A stretch of DNA of 19,672 bases from Bacteroidales bacterium (lineage in GTDB: Bacteria > Bacteroidota > Bacteroidia > Bacteroidales > VadinHA17). Made by a program: the position numbers and the translations under genes. The notes beneath the pieces were generated by a model that worked only from the letters and a program-made list of their open reading frames with translations, had not been told where the DNA came from and searched no databases. This document shows positions 17,054-19,672 of the stretch, one piece after another. Location of the stretch: assembly GCA_031285575.1 (NCBI GenBank), contig JAITVX010000088.1, positions 1-19,672 of the forward strand. Reading direction: 5' to 3'. Position 1 is the first letter of the stretch; each line of letters begins with the position of its first letter.

Positions 17054-17824
17054 CTATCTCTTCATATAGATATACGATTCACTAAGGATGGAAAAGTCTC
17101 CCGTTCGTGAAATAAGAAATCCGTCGTCGTTATATGTATTTTTGGCTGTTAACGTATGTGCAGGGAGCCGTGAATATATTGCTGTTTCTAAATTATTCTC
17201 ACCACAATAGGCGACTCCGAGCCAATACATCAAAAACCATTTTGGGGTTGCGCAGTTATAAAAGGGAGATTTCTTATTATCGTATGTGTAGGTACTTGTT
17301 TCGATATAACTATATTCTTTTCCGTCGTTTTCTACGCAATATTCCCGTTTTTCTTGTGTAAGATTTCCGTTTTCCCATGTAAAAGTAGAAGTTCCTCTCC
17401 CCAAATTATCGCCTTTCCTTTCCCATGTCCCTTTTACGGGGAAACCTTGACTATCCACTTCCATTTCGCCAGATGTATTATTTATTTCATCAGTATAAGA
17501 GATTTTGTTTCCTTTTTTAGCAAACGTAGTAATGTAAGTCTCCCCACTTTCAATCAGTAATTCTAAATTCCCATTAGCCTTATAAGTAATCGTATTCGTA
17601 TAATATACTTCTGTTGTACCAATGTAGTATGTTAAACATTTAGTAATACGGTTTCGTTTATCATATTCAAATACATCTTTGGTATCGTTATGGTGCCTTA
17701 TGTGATGCATTTCTTCCAAAAGTATTACAGGGTCTTGCGTTTCGTCATTGTCTTTGCACGATGCAAATACAGCCGATACCAAGATAGCAACTACTGCTAT
17801 ATACCTATAAATTTGCTTTTTCAT
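17054..17824 (-). CDS. Predicted surface lipoprotein with YD-like repeats
   Basis: 256 residues. A type II signal peptide ends in the lipobox FASC, with Cys23 as the lipidated residue. The next residues, KDNDE, are lysine plus acidic, resembling the export signal that sends Bacteroidetes lipoproteins to the outer face of the outer membrane. The mature part is beta-rich, with short Y-D/N-turn strands: FEYDKRNRITK, ITYKANGNLEL, STYTYDNKKSPF, NTYNDDGFLISRTG. These resemble the YD/RHS-like strands of uncharacterised Bacteroidetes lipoproteins (DUF4595-like). No catalytic motif. The gene is clearly more AT-rich than its neighbours, which suggests acquisition or lower constraint. The function is unknown. 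Confidence 0.82.
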   Translation of the reverse strand: MKKQIYRYIAVVAILVSAVFASCKDNDETQDPVILLEEMHHIRHHNDTKDVFEYDKRNRITKCLTYYIGTTEVYYTNTITYKANGNLELLIESGETYITTFAKKGNKISYTDEINNTSGEMEVDSQGFPVKGTWERKGDNLGRGTSTFTWENGNLTQEKREYCVENDGKEYSYIETSTYTYDNKKSPFYNCATPKWFLMYWLGVAYCGENNLETAIYSRLPAHTLTAKNTYNDDGFLISRTGDFSILSESYIYMKR

Positions 17825-18042
17825 CTTACTGTTTAATTTATTGATTTATACTAATTTTCCGAGAGTCCGTATTTAAACGGTTTACCAGTGTATGTAAGTT
17901 TTAAACCTATTTAAAAAATAACGTTTGCAAGGTAGCAAAAAAATGATATAACTATTCAGTTACTTACAATCAGTACAAGTGCCTGAAAAACATTTTGCGT
18001 GTTTTTTATGATTGTATCGGATGATATATGCCCCATCTCTGC
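17825..18042. other. AT-rich intergenic stretch, no gene seen
   Basis: First part of the 527-bp gap between the lipoprotein start and tatC. It should contain the lipoprotein promoter on the minus strand; TACCTTGC (17934-17927) is the best -7-like box, but I see no paired -33 element. No RNA gene or repeat stands out. Confidence 0.4.
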
Positions 18043-18173
18043 TTTTAATGAGGATGTCCTCACTTTTACCGGAAACGTTCTTTCTTTTACCGGCAATGTT
18101 CCCGGTTATAGTGACAATATTCCCGCTTTTAGTGAGAACGCTGTCGGTTTTAGTCGGAAAATTATGACATTTT
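18043..18173. repeat. Tandem array 3: six 21-bp units with phased T-tracts
   Basis: Degenerate units start at 18043, 18064, 18085, 18106, 18127 and 18148, exactly 21 bp apart. Each opens with TTTTA (TTATA in the fourth), and a seventh TTTT follows at 18170. The unit body approximates [CG]NGNNAAYRTTC. The first unit contains TGAGGATGTCCTCA (6-bp arms), and the third ACCGG...CCGGT. T-tracts repeated every two helical turns should bend DNA. A frame open across the array encodes 7-residue repeats (TFTGNVL-like), which I read as a by-product of the period. Confidence 0.75.
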
Positions 18174-18288
18174 GTCGTGCTGGCAGTGGGCTTGCGGATC
18201 CTGTTTTCGAGAAAGGTAACAAGTCTTTCGGGCAGCAGGGCTTTCGTTCGTTAATTTTTCCGGCTAAACGCACAACTCGCTAAAATTA

Positions 18289-18305
18289 TATTGTTTTACA
18301 CAATA
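18289..18305. promoter_or_regulatory. Small dyad upstream of tatC
   Basis: TATTGT and ACAATA (6-bp arms, 5-base loop) about 50 bases before the tatC start. It may be an operator or the base of an mRNA hairpin. A clear -7 box is not seen nearby. Confidence 0.3.
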
Positions 18306-18351
18306 AGATTTATCATCTTTACGGCCTTGTTTTTTTAAATTTTTGTACCGT

Positions 18352-19224
18352 ATGCCCATACTCCTTAATAAAGTTAAGAAAAGCGACAAAGAGATGTCGT
18401 TCCTTGAGCATCTCGAGGAACTGAGATGGCACATAATCCGTTCTGTAATTGCAATTGTTGTTTTGATGATTGCAGCGTTTGTGTTTAAAGATGTTATTTT
18501 CGACAAGATAATACTTGCGCCGAGAAATCCCGAATTTATAACATCGAGACTGCTCTGCATGCTTGGCGAATACATGAAAATCGACTCTCTGTGCATAAAC
18601 CGGCAGGAGTGGACGCTTATAAACATAAACATGTCGGGGCAGCTTACTACGCATATTGTAGTTTCGCTTGTTTCGGGGCTTATTCTTGCGTTTCCGGTGG
18701 TGCTGTGGGAATTCTGGAAGTTTTTCAAGCCAGCCCTCAAGCCGAACGAAATAAAACACTCGAAAGGAGCCGTACTTGTATCATCGATGCTGTTTTTCAT
18801 AGGTGTACTGTTCGGTTACTTTGCCCTTGCCCCGCTTTCAATACATTTCCTCAGTTCATACGCAGTGAGCTCAGATGTCGTTAACCAGATAAACATAAGG
18901 TCGTTTATAGGCACCATCACCTCGATATGCCTTGCAACAGGGGTCGTTTTCGAGCTTCCCATCGTTGCATTCTTCCTTACAAAAATAGGAATCATAACAC
19001 CGGAGTTCATGAGAAAATTCAGGAGGCACTCTATTGTGGTTATATTTATACTGTCGGCCATAATAACTCCTCCCGACGTTTTTTCACAAACGCTTGTGGC
19101 AATTCCCCTTCTGCTGCTGTATGAAATAAGCATCTTTATTTCAGCAAGGGTAATGAAGCAGAAAGACGCAGAAAGCGCTGCTTTCATGAACGACGACGGT
19201 ACGGATAATTCTTCTGATGCATGA
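18352..19224 (+). CDS. tatC: Sec-independent (Tat) protein translocase subunit TatC
   Basis: 290 residues from ATG 18352; an in-frame TTG at 18345 region is ignored because MPILLNKVKK gives the normal short cytoplasmic start. TatC is the receptor for twin-arginine signal peptides in the inner membrane. Landmarks: the N-terminal MSFLEHLEELRWHIIRS, the first transmembrane helix ending at KIILAP, a longer periplasmic loop, FPVVLWEFWKFFKPAL (conserved P and E), LFGYFALAPLSIHFL, and VVFELPIVAFFL. Six hydrophobic helices and a charged tail. Its stop overlaps the lptB start by four bases (ATGA). tatA/tatB are not in this window. Confidence 0.94.
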   Translation: MPILLNKVKKSDKEMSFLEHLEELRWHIIRSVIAIVVLMIAAFVFKDVIFDKIILAPRNPEFITSRLLCMLGEYMKIDSLCINRQEWTLININMSGQLTTHIVVSLVSGLILAFPVVLWEFWKFFKPALKPNEIKHSKGAVLVSSMLFFIGVLFGYFALAPLSIHFLSSYAVSSDVVNQINIRSFIGTITSICLATGVVFELPIVAFFLTKIGIITPEFMRKFRRHSIVVIFILSAIITPPDVFSQTLVAIPLLLLYEISIFISARVMKQKDAESAAFMNDDGTDNSSDA

Positions 19225-19672
19225 AACTGCACACCGATAATCTGGTAAAAAAATACCGCAGCCGCACGGTTGTCAACCACGCATCGGTTGAAGTTAACCA
19301 AGGCGAGATTGTCGGGCTGCTTGGCCCCAACGGAGCAGGCAAAACAACCACGTTTTACATGATAGTAGGCCTCATAAAACCCGGCGAAGGCCATATTTAT
19401 CTCGACACGGAAGACATAACAACGCTTCCGGTGTATAAGCGCGCACGGCGGGGCATAGGGTATCTTGCCCAGGAAGCATCGGTGTTCAGGAACATGTCGG
19501 TGGAAGACAACATAAGGGCCGTGCTCGAGATGTCGAAATTTCCGAAAGCGGAACAGGAAGAGCGGCTCGAAACACTGCTGAGCGAGTTCGGACTTCATAA
19601 AATAAGAAAGAGCATGGGGATACAACTTTCAGGCGGCGAAAGGCGCCGGACGGAAATAGCAAGGGCGCTGGC
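19221..19672 (+). CDS. lptB: LPS export ABC transporter ATP-binding protein LptB, 3' end missing
   Basis: 150 complete codons are visible before the window ends. ATG at 19221 overlaps the tatC stop. ATPase motifs: Walker A GPNGAGKT (35-42), Q-loop Gln84 in GYLAQEASVF, and the ABC signature LSGGE (136-140), followed by RRRTEIARAL. The start MKLHTDNLVKKYRSRTVVN and YLAQEASVFRNMSVEDNI are typical of LptB, which powers lipopolysaccharide extraction from the inner membrane with LptFG. Walker B and H-loop lie outside the window. Confidence 0.93.
   Translation, partial: MKLHTDNLVKKYRSRTVVNHASVEVNQGEIVGLLGPNGAGKTTTFYMIVGLIKPGEGHIYLDTEDITTLPVYKRARRGIGYLAQEASVFRNMSVEDNIRAVLEMSKFPKAEQEERLETLLSEFGLHKIRKSMGIQLSGGERRRTEIARAL

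Noticed and set aside
17999..18283. 94-residue frame of 7-residue repeats over array 3
   Set aside because: It relies on a GTG start, and the repeat is a direct result of the 21-bp period; the tail after the repeat resembles no protein.
18264..18800. 178-residue minus-strand frame opposite tatC
   Set aside because: tatC motifs are clear on the plus strand; the antisense product has no recognisable domain.

Overview
The window looks like chromosomal DNA from a Bacteroidetes (Bacteroidales-like) bacterium. The signs are a type IX secretion C-terminal sorting domain, a TonB-dependent receptor with a carboxypeptidase-regulatory-like N-terminus, a surface-type lipoprotein signal, an OmpA-family barrel protein, promoter boxes matching the Bacteroidetes pattern (TTTG spacer TAnnTTTG), and a TPP-riboswitch/TonB receptor/PnuT/thiamine pyrophosphokinase operon. 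I cannot name the genus.

Layout. 1-3930 (+): the 3' part of a very large secreted adhesin made of about ten MBG/Big-like beta repeats, ending in a type IX sorting domain. 3931-4603: non-coding DNA with two copies of a dispersed palindromic element flanking five 42-bp tandem units. 4604-5529 (+): a two-gene overlapping cassette, DUF3791 then DUF3990 (predicted ADP-ribosyltransferase-like fold), resembling a toxin-antitoxin or defence pair. 5584-7122 (+): an outer-membrane barrel/OmpA protein, closed by a perfect 16-bp hairpin that faces the convergent thiamine operon. 11048 down to 7210 (-): promoter, TPP riboswitch, TonB receptor, PnuT and thiamine pyrophosphokinase, a complete thiamine uptake and activation unit. 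11049-11683: a second 42-bp tandem array whose units carry covarying palindromes. 11684-12583 (+): ferredoxin-type Fe-S protein. 12592-13728 (-): pdxB (vitamin B6 synthesis). 13934-16867 (-): fused FAD/Fe-S 2-hydroxyacid (D-lactate type) dehydrogenase. 17054-17824 (-): AT-rich lipoprotein. 17825-18351: non-coding, with a third tandem array of 21-bp units. 18352-19672 (+): tatC overlapping lptB, which runs off the right edge.

Most genes belong to well-known families. The least explained signal is the set of three tandem arrays in three separate intergenic regions. Their sequences differ, but their periods are 42, 42 and 21 bp, all multiples of two DNA helical turns (and of three bases). In the clearest array the dyad symmetry is kept while the bases change. 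The second point of interest is the DUF3791/DUF3990 cassette, whose second protein carries an extra C-terminal domain that resembles the first protein.
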